Translations under genes and position numbers: made by a program
Assembly: GCA_011009095.1 (NCBI GenBank)
Contig: VTPC01004683.1
Span: forward strand, 1-64,000
Reading direction: 5' to 3'
DNA: 64,000 nt
Source: Ignelater luminosus
Lineage: Eukaryota; Arthropoda; Insecta; Coleoptera; Elateridae
The notes under the pieces: generated by a model
What the model was told of the DNA's origin: nothing
Database searches by the model: none
Seen by the model: the letters and a program-made list of their open reading frames with translations, nothing else
In this document: one piece after another, positions 34,481 through 46,284 of the stretch
How the letters are laid out: each line of letters opens with the position of its first letter
Position numbering within the stretch: position 1 is the stretch's first letter

Positions 34481-36700
34481 TTTCAACCACTGGAGTAAGC
34501 CTTCATTTAATTTAAAAGTAGAGAAGGCTACTCTAAAGCAACTCTCCTTGATTCACACTTTAGTGTTTCGTCGTTGTGACAGATACCCTTCAATCCATAG
34601 ATGAATTAAGATACTATGTAATTAAGAAAGACTAACGTTTATGGAAATCTACTTCTGTGCGCATCCATAGAGATTACATCTGAGTTGTAACTGGAAACTT
34701 ATTTGCTGTTATTGACTCAAGAAAATGGCCATGTAAGTAAAAATTCTTTAAATCTACAGGTAAGTTGATGATAATAAGACGTTTTTCTTGTAGTCTTTCT
34801 GTCAAAGGGCTATACTATGGGTCTACCACGCAGCCCCTAATCCACCTTCTCAGATAAGCCAGTATTAAAATAATTTCTTACTTGTAGCGCATAAAGAGGA
34901 TGGAATCTTTACGTCAAAGTATGCTTTGATTAAATCGAGAATCGACATATGCGAGCATTTTTGTTTTTTACTTCACATAAAAGAGTTAAATAGGATGAGG
35001 AGAACTAATACTTAAATCTGATCAAAATTGGAATCACAAAAATCAATTTTTTATGCGGCATGAATGCGAAAAGCAAATCCATAATTATGCAGAACTTTTT
35101 TTTAAAAAAACAATGAGATATATTTTTTCGCCACGGTCAATTATTCTAAAAATATAAAAACTAGTATAGATAAATATATGGAACAAAAATTATGATTTAG
35201 CACAGGTTAACGCTCTAAACTGTACATTAGGATCTTTAACCTTTCATTTGTGAAATAGTAGAAAATGATTTATTTTGTTTAACACTAAAAGTAACAAATT
35301 TTATCTAAAAGCTCTATAGGTACATATTCAATTTTAATTTTAATTTTTGCTTCTTTTCACTATTTTAATTTGTTATAATTAATTTTGAGCTCAAAATAGC
35401 AAAAAAATAAATTCTTACATTATTTCGGTTTTCCAAAGAATGTGGGGTGTAAATTTTAGAAACTGCATCGTGCGCACCGGACCGGACTATATAGTAGTAT
35501 AACGTATTCTGTCGTAATCTTACCAACTCTCTCGTCACTAGTTCCTACTTCACTCTCTGAAAGCTCTTTAGCACTACAAGCTTGCAGAACTTAACATCAC
35601 TTCTCTTATTATACCGATAGCTTACACTATTATATTCAATTTTTTTTAACTTTTTTTACACAAATCTAAAATAATCCGTATGCATTTGTTTTTTTATTCT
35701 ATAAAATAATTCTATGTGGTACTATACAACCACAGAGTATATCAGAATATTATAATATTTAAAAGAGGGTTGTTACTACTTACAGTGTCGCTCTTGAAGT
35801 GCTGCTCTCACTATCACCTGCACACACCAACTGACCACTTCATCAACGAAAAGCCCCTGCCGATGACTCCATAGGGCCTTGGTACCTATGCCGCCGTCCG
35901 GATGTTCTTTTGTCCCAGCTTCCGGGAAAGCATCAAATACGCGGGGTCACTGGATGGTCATTGCTCACCAATACGGGCTGACAACACTTGTGCAATTTAA
36001 TTTTATGATGATGATGATGATGATGTACTCATTTTTTGAACTTTTCGCTATTCTATTATTAGGTCGGCATAAATGTTGATCTCATTTTTTGTTTTTTTTT
36101 AATACCTTATGGTCAGGGAACCCTGGATGACATTTTAAAATTTGCATAGATGATGAATTATATGGAAAAGCCGAAAGCTTTGAACTTCTTGTAACAATAG
36201 GAGAATTGTTGGGGTAGTGGGAATTGATGGTGAAATCGTTAATAATTACTTGAGGAATATGAATAAAATAAATCGGTTTCCTCTACTAGTTTACATCAAT
36301 TCGACAATTTAAAAGTAATGTATAGAACGAGATACTTGAGGTTTTCAATTAATTACATGATAACGATCTTTAAGATGAATACTTTGAACAAGATAATTCC
36401 AAATTACATGTTGCTATAGGAACGTAGCAATACTATGAATACCATGAATACAAATAAATACACGTGTATTACAAGATCCTTATCGACCCAGATCTTGTTA
36501 TCTTAACTTTTATTATCACTTTTAATTTCTGTTCCTTAAGCATTATTAAAGAATTCAGACAGCAGATCAACCAAAATTCCTGATTTTGCTTCTACAATTA
36601 CAAATTCTCAAGTAATAATAATGTTTCTTATGTATTGTAGTAGTTAGTTAATTTTAACTCCTGCCTATCGAGTTACCCGAGTTTTTAGGAAGATAGAATT
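34481..36700. other. AT-rich intergenic DNA
   Basis: No gene recognised apart from the retroposon-like tail at 35780-36030 listed separately. Confidence 0.35.
35780..36028 (+). mobile_element. Probable LINE 3' end or SINE with an (ATG)n tail
   Basis: A GC-richer stretch (GCCGCCGTCCGGATG, GCGGGGTCACTGGATGG) ends in ATGATGATGATGATGATG at 36006-36024, the kind of short-repeat tail used by some non-LTR elements. No coding domain survives. Confidence 0.4.
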
Positions 36701-37928
36701 TACAAACTTGTAAGGTTGCAAATCCTACTTAGGGTTTCACAGATGTGGGTTTTCATAACGTTATTAAACGTCTGAAAATTCTGAAGAAAATGCTGCAAAT
36801 CTACTCTAAATACTCGTAGATACTAACTCATCAAACATCATGTAATTGGAAACGTAGAAAGATCTTTAGATAATTCATGGCACTACATTGATAATACAAA
36901 ACTTAATCAAGAATTTACAAAATTGTTGAGTTGCGAATCGAATTTAGAAATTAAACAGATATAAGTTTTCATAATCTTAATAAGTGTTTGGAGATTCTGA
37001 AAATAAAGCAGAGAATTCTGGAGAAAACACTGGGAATTTATTCTAAACACTCGTGCACGCTGAATACCCAACACATTATTACTTGTAAATTGTGAATTAT
37101 TCCATTCGAAATACAGAATTACGTCTAGAATTTAGAAAATTATTATGTTGCAAATCGAATTCAGAGACTTATATGGGTTTTCATAATATTACTAGACAGC
37201 GTTCACGATGTTTCTGGGTCGTATATGGCTGTGGAAGAATGACAGTTTGAGTATTGTAAACCGGCCTGTGTATCTATTAAATCGGCTTGTAAAATCTTAT
37301 TGACGCTTAATGTGCTTTAAGGTTATGATTTTATGACAGTTTAACCTCACGCTATTGTCCTTTTTTTTGTAACCCTGTAAATATAAGGAAAACTTGATAA
37401 CATTTTAACAAAACAAAACTAAGCGGTACTAAACGTTTATGCAAAATTTTTGATCGTGCAACAGCAGCAAATGCAGCCGCAGGCACGACAATTTTCAAAA
37501 AAAAAATGAAAACACTTCAAACCTCACAAAATGAAAGCAGGGCCTGTTGCGACCCAGAAACATCGTGAACGGGGTATAGATGACTGGGAATTCTGAAAAA
37601 ACCACTCGAAAACTAAACGCTTTTAGGCTCTAAATAACCAAAAATTATTAGTTAGAAACTATGAATTACGTTATACTATTCGAGATGTAGAAAAATCTTT
37701 AGATAATAATCCCCGGCATTCGGATTATTGTGAGAAGATTAGTCTAGAATCCGCAAAATTATTAAGTTGCAAATCGAATTTAGAAATTTAACAAATGTGA
37801 GTTTTTATAATATTGATAAATGTCTGAAGATCCCGAAAAGGACGCTAGGAATTCTGGAAAAAACGCTAGAAATCTGCTTTAGACACTAACTAACAAACAG
37901 TTTATTAATTTGAAATTACGAGTTACGT
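36690..37928 (+). repeat. ~225-250-bp satellite array interrupted by a MITE
   Basis: Several diverged monomers share AGACAYTAACTAAC/CACTAAATAACC-like blocks, CAAATCGAATTTAGA, GTTTTCATAAT and TTCTGAAGAAAAYGCT. Same family as 61060-62110. It is split at 37200-37571 by a MITE and ended by a SINE. Confidence 0.78.
37200..37571. mobile_element. 372-bp MITE with perfect 22-bp terminal inverted repeats
   Basis: The ends 37200-37221 and 37550-37571 are exact inverted copies (CGTTCACGATGTTTCTGG plus four more bases). There is no open frame inside. It sits inside a satellite monomer, so it postdates the array. No clear target duplication was seen, and the superfamily is undetermined. Confidence 0.88.
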
Positions 37929-38197
37929 CATAATAGTTGCGCATCTGGCTATCAATCTAATGATGTTAGGTTCTATTCCCTACCGAGGTCCTGAAATCTT
38001 TCACGCGGAAAAAATCTGAAAAGGATGTCATTCTCCTGGAGGGATGTAGAGCAGTGGGTTCCGTGTGACTACGATGAGTTGTACGTTAAAAATAAAAACC
38101 TCTGATTCTAGTTGGCGGCAAAATGGCCATAGTAGTTGAAGCCAAGAGATTCAAGGGAAGCGCGACCTGAAACCTCGGCCACAAAACAACAACAACA
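37929..38197 (+). mobile_element. tRNA-derived SINE with target-site duplication
   Basis: It is flanked by an 11-bp direct repeat ACGAGTTACGT (37918-37928 and 38198-38208). A Pol III B-box-like GGTTCTATTCC lies near 37970 with an A-box-like TAGTTGCGCATCTGG 40 bp before it. The 3' end is AAAACAACAACAACAAC. About 270 bp, no coding capacity. Confidence 0.8.
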
Positions 38198-38209
38198 ACG
38201 AGTTACGTG

Positions 38210-38350
38210 ATGTGTAACAAGAAGTAGCAGAATCTCTAGATCAGGTCCGGAGCAGATTTGTCACCTCGGAAGAATCGCTTAAGGCGCTGATAAACACGAT
38301 GGTTTTAGCTGTCTTATTCTTTACTGTGCAGCGCCTAGTCACCGCTGCGA
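38210..38350 (+). repeat. Short-TIR end unit of the satellite family
   Basis: Continues the array after the SINE: GATCAGGTCCGGAGCAG, AAGGCGCTGATAAACACGAT, TTTAGCTGTCTTATTC and ACTGTGCAGCGCCTAG match the unit at 61945-62110. Confidence 0.65.
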
Positions 38351-39250
38351 CTGTGGTAAGTTGATGCTCTACACGAGCACATTCAAAGCTCTTGTGCGAA
38401 AAGAAAGAATCAGATGGTTATTTTCCTTCACGCCATGCAGTTCTAAAGAGCGGACAAGAAAAACCCACACGGGCGTTTAATTATCCACAGTAACACTACA
38501 TTTGAGGTTTCATTTGAGGTTCCATTTGGCATTTTATTCTAACCTAATTCTAGCTTATTTGTCTAACTTACTTGACCCTGACTAGGAATTTGTCTATGGT
38601 TTTCTAACTGTCCTATTTCAGTCTGCATTTGTTCACTGTTTTCTTCTTGGCTTCATCTCTTCTAATTTTTTATATTGTCTTCTGCTTGATTCCTTGTTCA
38701 GGTGCCACTGTGTTGACTTAAACTCTTCTACGGTCTCGGTGGTCGGTTCTTGGAGTAGCATAGTTTTCAGTTTATGCAGGGTGATGGGCTCTGTTGAGAT
38801 AAATAGCTCCAATTGTTTTGTTAAATCTTTATGGGCTGGACAGTCGTAGATCCGATGTATTGGATCGTCGGATCTGGACGCTTATCGATACGCTGAAGAT
38901 GTACGTTGAAATCAACATGTCATGTAAAGAAGCTGATTCTGGTCGGGCTCCACTTGGACAGATTGATTTTCTTCACTCAGGTGCTGTACTATTTTGGTGT
39001 AAATACCTCGCTCCAATACCTTGTTTAAAATCAATAACAAGCTGATTTCCCACTTTCTATTCTTTGGAAAAATATTTTTGTTACACAATATTCATCAGTC
39101 TAGTTAGATATCCCAGAATTGTAGAGGCTACTGTTTCAAAGGTTATCGCTCCTTTCAAGAATCAATCCTTAGGTATCTCTGTATTTATAACTGGGTCTTC
39201 TTTGATCTTTATAGTTTGCTCTCTCATTGCATGATGCGTTTGATTATCTA
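38351..39250 (-). other. Decayed coding-like segment, possibly the 3' part of a LINE
   Basis: The minus strand at about 38862-38630 reads HRIYDCPAHKDLTKQLELFI then TEPITLHKLKTMLLQEPTTE and ends in EEMKPRRKQ-stop. The xCPAHxxL pattern recalls the Cys motif after the reverse transcriptase or RNase H of some LINEs. The frame closes upstream. The family is not certain. Confidence 0.35.
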
Positions 39251-39545
39251 AGCTTGGGTTATCATCTGGTAGCACACAGTTTAGGATGTGACATCAAGAG
39301 TCTGCTCGGAGGCTCGGTGTATTTATTTGTAGTTTGCACGGATGTCTGAATGCGCGCTTGTTTAATTTTCTCCTTTTCTATTTTTTGCTTTAGACGTTCT
39401 TTCGCTTGACTGTGCTTTTCTATGTATGTAATGCCTTTTTCGGCTACAATGTCAAGTCTTTGTGCACGTTACATTAGTCGATGCGCCTTTTTTTTACAAC
39501 GTTTTACTGCGTCTTCCCAATTCGAACGGTTTCTTTTATGTAAAG
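39245..39545 (-). pseudogene. Unrecognised lysine-rich open segment with one stop
   Basis: On the minus strand from about 39540 to 39245 a single frame reads NWEDAVKRCKKKAHRLM, stop, then RAQRLDIVAEKGITYIEKHS and KERLKQKIEKEKIKQARIQT. It looks like genuine former protein with a helical, charged stretch. No family is recognised; it could be an accessory ORF of a transposon. Confidence 0.4.
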
Positions 39546-39584
39546 TTTTCTGACATATTTGCTGCAGACCTTCTGTCTATATGG

Positions 39585-40015
39585 TCTGTCTCTTGGGTCT
39601 GTCGGGCTTTTTGGACTTCTCAGCCGTCCGGGCTTCTTGGGTTTGTCGGGCCGTTGGGTCTGGAGGGCCTTTTGTATTTCTAGGCCCTTCGGGCTTCTCG
39701 GGTTTGTCGGGCCGTTCATACCTTTCGGGCCATAGGACTTGTCGGACCTTCAGGTTTTTCTCGACCTTATATCAGGCTGTTTGAATCTCTGGAGCGTGTC
39801 AGACCTTTCGGGCTTGTTGGGTCATACGGGTCTGTTGAGCTGTTCGGGGTTTTGCCAGTCGGGTCTGTCGGGCCTTTTACACTTCTCGACCCTTTGGGCT
39901 TTTTGGGTCTCTCAGGCTGTTTGGACCTCTCGAGCCGTCGGGCTTTTTGAGCTTCTCGGCCCTTCGGGTCTGTGCGGTCTATCGGGCTGTTTAGATCTCT
40001 CGGACCTGTCTATTG
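39585..40015. repeat. CGGGCC-rich minisatellite, block 3
   Basis: Same unit logic as 6010-6615 and 8445-8960 (GGGTCTGTCGGGC, GGACTTCTC, TCGGGCCGTT). Open frames rich in Gly/Leu/Ser or Pro/Lys/Arg over it are artefacts of the repeat. Confidence 0.82.
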
Positions 40016-40119
40016 CCAAACTTTGAAGCTAAAAGAAGTGAGTAAAAAAGAATTTTTGTCCCTCCCACAATGGACATCTATATGAGTAAATTTCAGTATA
40101 AGCGGAAATTTGTGTACCA

Positions 40120-40600
40120 GTCGCATAGCGCCATGAGTTATCTATAGATTAAATTCTACGTTACGAATGGCATGACGTAGTTCGTAATTTCGAACTAATT
40201 TAGTGTCCAAGAGCGCTTAGAACGGATTCCCAGCGTTTTTCCCATAGTCTTCATCGTTCTTCCGAAAATATTCAGACATTTAGAAACATGAAAACCCATA
40301 CATATGTGTAAGTTCATAAATCTAGTTTGTAACTAGAATTTTATGGGTACTTTTTCTAAAATTTGCGTAGCGCCTTGAATGATCTAAATATTAAATTCTT
40401 TTGCGTTTCGAATAGCATGACGGTCAATTGGTAATTCAGAGCTAATAATCTATAGGGTCGTTAAGTGCCTGCGAGTGTTTAGAGTAGATTTCCAGCGTTT
40501 TTCTTTGAATTTTCAGACTCTTAATGACGTTATGAAAACCCTATTTGTATATCTCTAAACTCGATTTGTAATTTTACTGGTTTGTGACTTCTAGACTTAC
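40120..40600 (-). repeat. Satellite family, about two monomers
   Basis: TTCCCAGCGTTTTTCCC and TTCCAGCGTTTTTCTTTG, ATATTCAGACATT, AAACCCATACATATGTG and CGAATRGCATGACG recur at ~230-270 bp spacing, on the opposite strand to 61060-62110. Confidence 0.72.
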
Positions 40601-40950
40601 TGTTTGTACAAAAAAAATGCATAATAATTTTCTGTTGTTTTGTAAATAGTCATTATTTCGCCACAATCACATCCAATAAATAATTGTTAATTTGTCTGAA
40701 CTTTGAATCACGTAAAATATGTATTTCTTTATAAATTATGATTCCTACTGTGTATAATAAAATTAAAAAGTATTTCCTTATAATTTTATGATGCTAGAAG
40801 TTCAGAGTCCAGAATTCCAACGGGTAACAACTTCTTAAATGATTTGACAGGCAACTTAAATTTACATTATGTATTAGGTACTATTTATTATTTAAATTGG
40901 CCTTCGTATGTTATTTAATTAGTTGGTATATGACAGCAATCAAATATAAA

Positions 40951-42251
40951 GGGTTTTCCAATAAGAGGTGTTATTTTGAATAGCCCGCTATTTCGGTAGA
41001 TGTCACTTTTGAAGCTATCATTTTTTGACATTTGACAAGTAGAAACTACGCCATTAATAAATATGGAACGATACACGCTTCAACAACGCATTGAAATTAT
41101 TAAAATTCACTATAAAAATGGTGAAAATTTGGCAGAGACGGTTCGTAAAACTCGAACATTTTTGGGTCACCGTGAAGCACCTTGTCGGACCGCAATACAG
41201 AAATTGGTGAAAAAATTCGAGCTCTTGGGACAAGTTAGTGATGTGAAGAATAAAACCCGTGCACGTCGCTCAAGAACAGCCGAGAATATTGCTGTTGTAG
41301 CCGAAAGTGTTAAAGAAAACCCAGGTTTGTCCATTCCTCGTCGTTCTTTGGAATTAGCCATTCCATAAACGTCATTACACCGTATTTTGCATAAAGATTT
41401 GGGTCTTAAGGCTTATAAAGTCCAGTTAACACAAGAACTCAAGCCGGCCGATCATCAACAACGTCGTGTCTTTGCTGATTGGGTCGTTGAAATGCATGAA
41501 AATGATCCAGAATTCCATCGAAAAATCATCTTGAGTGATGAGGCCCATTTCCACCTCGGTGGCTTCGTCAACAAGCAAAATTGTCGGATCTGGGGCTCAG
41601 AAAATCCAAGAGTTATTGTTGAAAAGTCTCTCTATCCTCAACGTGTGACTGTTTGGTGCGGTTTATGGTCCGGCGGAGTCATTGGACCTTACTTTTTCGA
41701 AAATGAGGCTGGAGCAACAGTTACGGTGACTGGATTGCGCTATCGAGAGATGATTAACGATTTTTTATGGCCGGAATTGGATGGTATTGATCTGGACAAC
41801 GTTTACTTTCAACAAGACGGCGCTACGTGCCACACAAGCAACGAAACCATTGATCTTTTACGGAAAAAGTTTCCGGACCGTGTTATCTCTCGAAGAGGTG
41901 ATCACAATTGGCCACCGAGATCTTGTGATTTAACACCTTGCGACTTCTTTCTTTGGGGCCACGTGAAAGAGAAGGTCTACGCCAACAGCCCAGCTTCGAT
42001 TCAAGACCTCAAAGATGGAATTCGTGAGGCTATCGAGGACATAGGGCAGCCACTTTGCGATTTGGTTATGAAAAATTTCATGGAAAGGATATTGTCCTGT
42101 AAGCGTGGTCGTGGTGGTCATTTGCCTGATGTTATTTTCCACTATTAACGGCATACCTTCCTCTTTATAATGAAATAAACATCCGATCATTTATATTAAA
42201 AAATGGCACTTTTCTTTGAATATCAAAATAACACCTCTTATTGGAAAACCC
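40951..42251 (+). mobile_element. Near-intact Tc1/mariner-superfamily element
   Basis: Perfect 29-bp terminal inverted repeats (40951-40979 and 42223-42251, starting GGGTTTTCCAATAAGAGG) bound a single transposase gene. A TA follows the right end, while the left flank reads AA, so the target duplication is imperfect. Identical ends and one long coding frame indicate a recent insertion by local standards. Confidence 0.92.
41063..42148 (+). pseudogene. Tc1/mariner transposase with a single in-frame stop
   Basis: One frame of 361 codons from ATG 41063 to TAA 42148, broken only by TAA at 41366-41368 (codon 102), at the boundary between the paired helix-turn-helix DNA-binding part (LQQRIEIIKIHYKNGENLAE, GHREAPCRTAIQKLVKKF) and the catalytic part. 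Catalytic Asp residues are visible in IILSDEAHFHLGG, VYFQQDGATCHTS and NWPPRSCDLTPCDFFLWG; 36 residues separate the second and third Asp. The C-terminus is intact (KRGRGGHLPDVIFHY). The enzyme would cut and join at TA sites. As it stands only a truncated N-terminal DNA-binding piece is encoded. Confidence 0.9.
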
Positions 42252-42259
42252 TATATTTA

Positions 42260-43790
42260 CATACAAACTAGGAATTTCGCTAAATATTATAAGAAAATAT
42301 AAGAAATAGAAAATCATTTTAAAGCCATAAAATGTTTGTTATAATAAGAAAATAAAAATCCGGAGTGTTCTTTGTAGGAATATAGTAAAAGGCGTAAATG
42401 TACTAAAATACTACGTAACGTTATTCCTGAACGTGATTCCACAGGTCAATTCTAAGCAAAAGAGCTGATGAAGGAAATATAATAATAATATATAATTTTA
42501 GTACGGCTTACTTTATCAGATTCGAATTTGGCAAGATGTTGCCTTTCTCTGGGTGTAATTTATACTCTGAGTTTGAGTAAAACTTATATACAGAATGTTC
42601 ATTTTTACGGTGACTTTTTTTACGCGAAACTTGATTTTTTTGATTGTTTATTGTTTCCAACGATGTATTTCACTGTTGTAACAACAGTGTGATCACCTTC
42701 AGGACGATGGCATTTTCCTAAAAGGTCCGTAAGTAATAGCATATTGTGAAAAATAGGTCATCCCAGGAAAGTATGCAACAAATAGAAAATCTTTTTTATC
42801 GATTTGTCAAAAAACTTGTTTATATATAAAATTTCGTACTTACTCCAAAACTTTCAATAACAGAAATAAAACTTTGATTATTATATAAAAAACATTATTC
42901 TTCCCTTAAAAAACGATTAAGTTGCAGATTTGCCCAAAATTTCTAATTTATCCTCAACAAATCCCCTTTGTTTTAAGATCCTCACTAAATTCCCCATCAA
43001 GTGCAAATATCCCCAATTTGGGGAGAAATCTCCCTGCCTGGCAACAATGCAATACTCACAACATATCATTAATTTTCATTTTGTGCCTCCTCGTAGAACC
43101 CTGTACAGGCCGGAATTTCCAGGCTCGCCCCGGCCAGGTCCAACTAGAGACAAAGTTGACGCGCAGTAATTTCTTGATCAGCCCAATACACAGTGATCCG
43201 AAATCACAAAAAGCAGGCCAAGAGTAAAAAAAATTTCGATTTCAGGGATTTTAGTTATTAGCTTGTATACTTGGATGTTTGAAGTGTCAAATTCCGTTCA
43301 AACATCTGTCAGTTTGTGATGACTGTGAGAGAGGAGGGCAGTTTAAAAGTGCCACTTGATGGGTTTGAACGTGTTGAAAACTAACCTCCAAAATAAGGTA
43401 TTGTTTAAAGTAGCGCTGTTTCTTTTTAGTTATTAACGTTTTTTGGGGATTTAAAATGGATCAGTCAGATAAAGGTGTGTAGAATTATAATTGAAATAAT
43501 TGATGTGCTGAAAACAAAAATTAAAATTACCACAATGCAATTTTTTCAAAATAATTATATAAAAGAAAAATGTTTACAATTTACAAATGTAGAAAAAGAA
43601 CTATGAATTTTGCAGAATTCTAAGTATGACGATCTTGATACTAAAAGATAGTAAAAGATGGTCATGGTTTATTTTATTCAGGAGTGGAAAAACATATGTG
43701 AAGTCAAGCTGTTTGGTTCACAGAGTGAATTTGAATAGAGTTTAAAAGTTGGAAATTTGTTAACGAAAGAATAATAAACTCAAGTTGTGA
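42260..43790. other. Intergenic DNA with minisatellite edge fragment
   Basis: At 43093-43160 the sequence AACCCTGTACAGGCCGGAA to GACAAAGTTGACGCG repeats the inverted right edge of the CGGGCC minisatellite at 8890-8955, without the array itself. A small candidate start, ATGGATCAGTCAGATAAAG followed by GTGTGT, lies at 43456. Otherwise AT-rich with nothing recognised. Confidence 0.45.
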
Positions 43791-43799
43791 CGTTAGATA

Positions 43800-46165
43800 A
43801 AAAGGCAGAAAATGATGCTTTTTGGACATGCCCGCAAGAAAACATGGAAAAGGCTAATTGGAAGAGACTTTAATGGAAGAGTAGGTAAAAATGAAATAAC
43901 AACAGAGAAAACGGTTGGAAGGTATGGTGAAGGTTCAGTAAATAATAATGGACAAAGAATAATCGATTTCTGCATTGTGAACGATTTATTGTAACAAGCA
44001 CATTTTTTGAACATGCTGAAATACATAAATACACAAGAGTGGTAGAAAGTGGGAATGAAAAGTCGATAATATATTTGTTACTGATGAAAAAGGTAGATCG
44101 AATAAAAGGAAATCGGAAATTTTCTGGTAGAAGCTAAAATGGAAGAAAAAGGAAAGGTTTACAGATGCATTTGGGAAAGATAGATTTTAAGAATATTAGA
44201 AGTTTATAAGTTATTGGAAGTAGAGTTTGAAAAGAATTACCAAGAAGAGGTGCGGAAAGAGTTGTAAGTAAGAAAAAGCAGTTTGATGTCGAAGGATTTG
44301 GAAATAAGGTGGAATAGCTTCTAAGAAGTAATAACTAAATCAGCAGAGAAAGTTTGCTGGGTAATTAGGAAATTGAATAAGAAAAAACAGACGCCCTGGT
44401 GGAACTGTGAAGTAAGGATGAAAATAAAAAGTAAAAAGGACTATTGGCAAAAGCATCTGATATCAAAATCATCCGAAGATTATGCCGAGTATCAAAGACA
44501 AAGAAAAAGTGTGAAGGATACAGTTAGAAAAGCAAAAATGGCGACTTGGGAAAAGTTTGGAGAAGATCTAGAAAATGCGGGAAAAGAATTTTGTAAAAAT
44601 GTTGTACTCTATGTTAAGAGATCTGAAGCGTGAGGAAGGACCAAACATACGCTGGATTAAAGACTGCAGTGGCAACCTGTTAACTAAGGATAAAGATATT
44701 AAAGAGAAATGGAAAGAGTATTTTTGTGAAGTATTGGAGAGGAAAGAAAAGACTATCGAGGCAACCAATTAAACGAAAATATAAAGGATGAATTAAATAT
44801 AAATGAAGAGTACAGAGCGGAAATAACGACAATTGAATCTAAGGGTGCATTAAGAATTATAAAAAATGGAAAGGCGTCCGGCATAAACAATATTAAATCC
44901 GAAATGTTAAAGAAGATGGGTGAAGAAGGGGAATTCGTATTAAGGAAAATTTTAAATAAAATTTGGTATGATAAAAAAGTTCCAATTAAATGGCAGACAG
45001 TGATCATAATGCCGCTGCATAAACGCGGGGATAAATGGTATGTGAAAATTACAGAAGCATATCTTTATTATGCACAACGAGTAAAATTTATGAAAGAATA
45101 TTGGAAAGTAGACAGAAAATTAATTGAGCCAACCTTGGAAGACATGCAAGCTGGTTTTAGAAATGGAAGAAATACGTAAGAGTGGTTGTTCACGTTGAGA
45201 CAAATTGGTGAGAAAATAATTCGGAGAGGAGAGAAAATTTATAGATACACAAAAAGCCTTTGACGTAAGGGATAGGACCAAAATATGGAGTGCGTTAGAA
45301 AGGGGAAGAATACCAAAACAATTGATAGAAGCTATACAACCGATACACAAAAGAACAAGTAATATAATCAGAATTCGTAAATATTGTACAAACACATTTG
45401 TAGCAGGTGAGGCAGTATCTTAAGTCCACTTTTATTTATCATAACCATGGATGAAATAACCAAAGCTTTAAAATCTAAGACCAAAGGGGTAGTGATAAGA
45501 TACAGAAATTTACAACCAGTTATAGTTAAAGAACTAATCTACGCGGACGCAACAACCAAAGAAAATCTACAAGAGAATATAAAATACTGGAAAGAAGAAT
45601 TGGAAAAATATAACATAAAGATAAATCTCAAAAAATACAGAGATAATGGTGCTAGGGGAGGAAAATGTCGATGCCCAAATTAAAATATACAAGTTTTGCT
45701 GTATGGAGCAGAATCTTGAAATTTATTTGACCGACATAAATCCATGCTGAGAGCGTGTAAGATGAAGTTTTTAAAAAGGCTACTAGAAGTAACAAAATGT
45801 GACAAGATGTGAAATGAAATAATTCGGCAACGGTCGGGAGTGGAATCACTAGAACACAAAATTGAAAGAAAGCAACTAAATTGGTGGGGCCACATAGTTA
45901 GGATGGCATACACAAGAACAACAAAGAAAGTACGGAAGGTTAAGGCTACGAAAAAGGGAAGAGGGCGTCCTAGAAAGGAGTGAAACAAACAAATAGGAGG
46001 AGTGTTAGTTAAAAATAATAGTGAATGGAATAGTGCCATGGTGCTATTAAAAAACCAGAAAAACAATGGAAAGTTTTTTGTACGGGAACTCAAAAAGCAA
46101 CTCCAAACCTCTACACCGAAAGGTAAAAGAGGTCCGGATAAGTAAGTAAGTACGTAAGTGAGTAA
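43800..46165 (+). mobile_element. RTE-type LINE, nearly full-length from the endonuclease end onward, decayed
   Basis: Ordered pieces: endonuclease end (RDFNGRVGKNEITTEKTVGR, GQRIIDFCIVNDL; 43855-43995), linker (TPWWNCEVRMKIKSKKDYW; 44380-44640), RT entry (KNGKASGINNIKSEML, VPIKWQTVIIMPLHKRGDKW; 44850-45040), RT palm (IEPTLEDMQAGFRNGRNT; 45123-45180), IYADA in place of the catalytic YADD (45537), ELEKYNIKINLKK (45598), and the post-RT region (HKSMLRACKMKFLKRLLEV, KQLNWWGHIVRM, KGRGRPRKEW; 45735-45990). The tail at 46138-46165 is a TAAG/TACG short-repeat run, as RTE elements often have. Many stops and frameshifts; inactive. Confidence 0.88.
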
Positions 46166-46284
46166 ATTTCGATTTCAAAATCGTAATCAATGACCCCGAA
46201 AACTCCAATATGTAAATTTTCGTAGAACAACTTTTTTATATTTTGATCAGGTTTTCGTGATTTCAGATCACTGTGCGACAGGCC

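Noticed and set aside
37929-38197. A functional tRNA gene
   Set aside because: Only A- and B-box-like motifs are present; no cloverleaf can be drawn with confidence, and the target duplication and A-rich tail indicate a SINE.
36690-38350. CRISPR-like interpretation of the repeat arrays
   Set aside because: Monomers are 225-250 bp, diverged and without unique spacers, in a eukaryotic setting.
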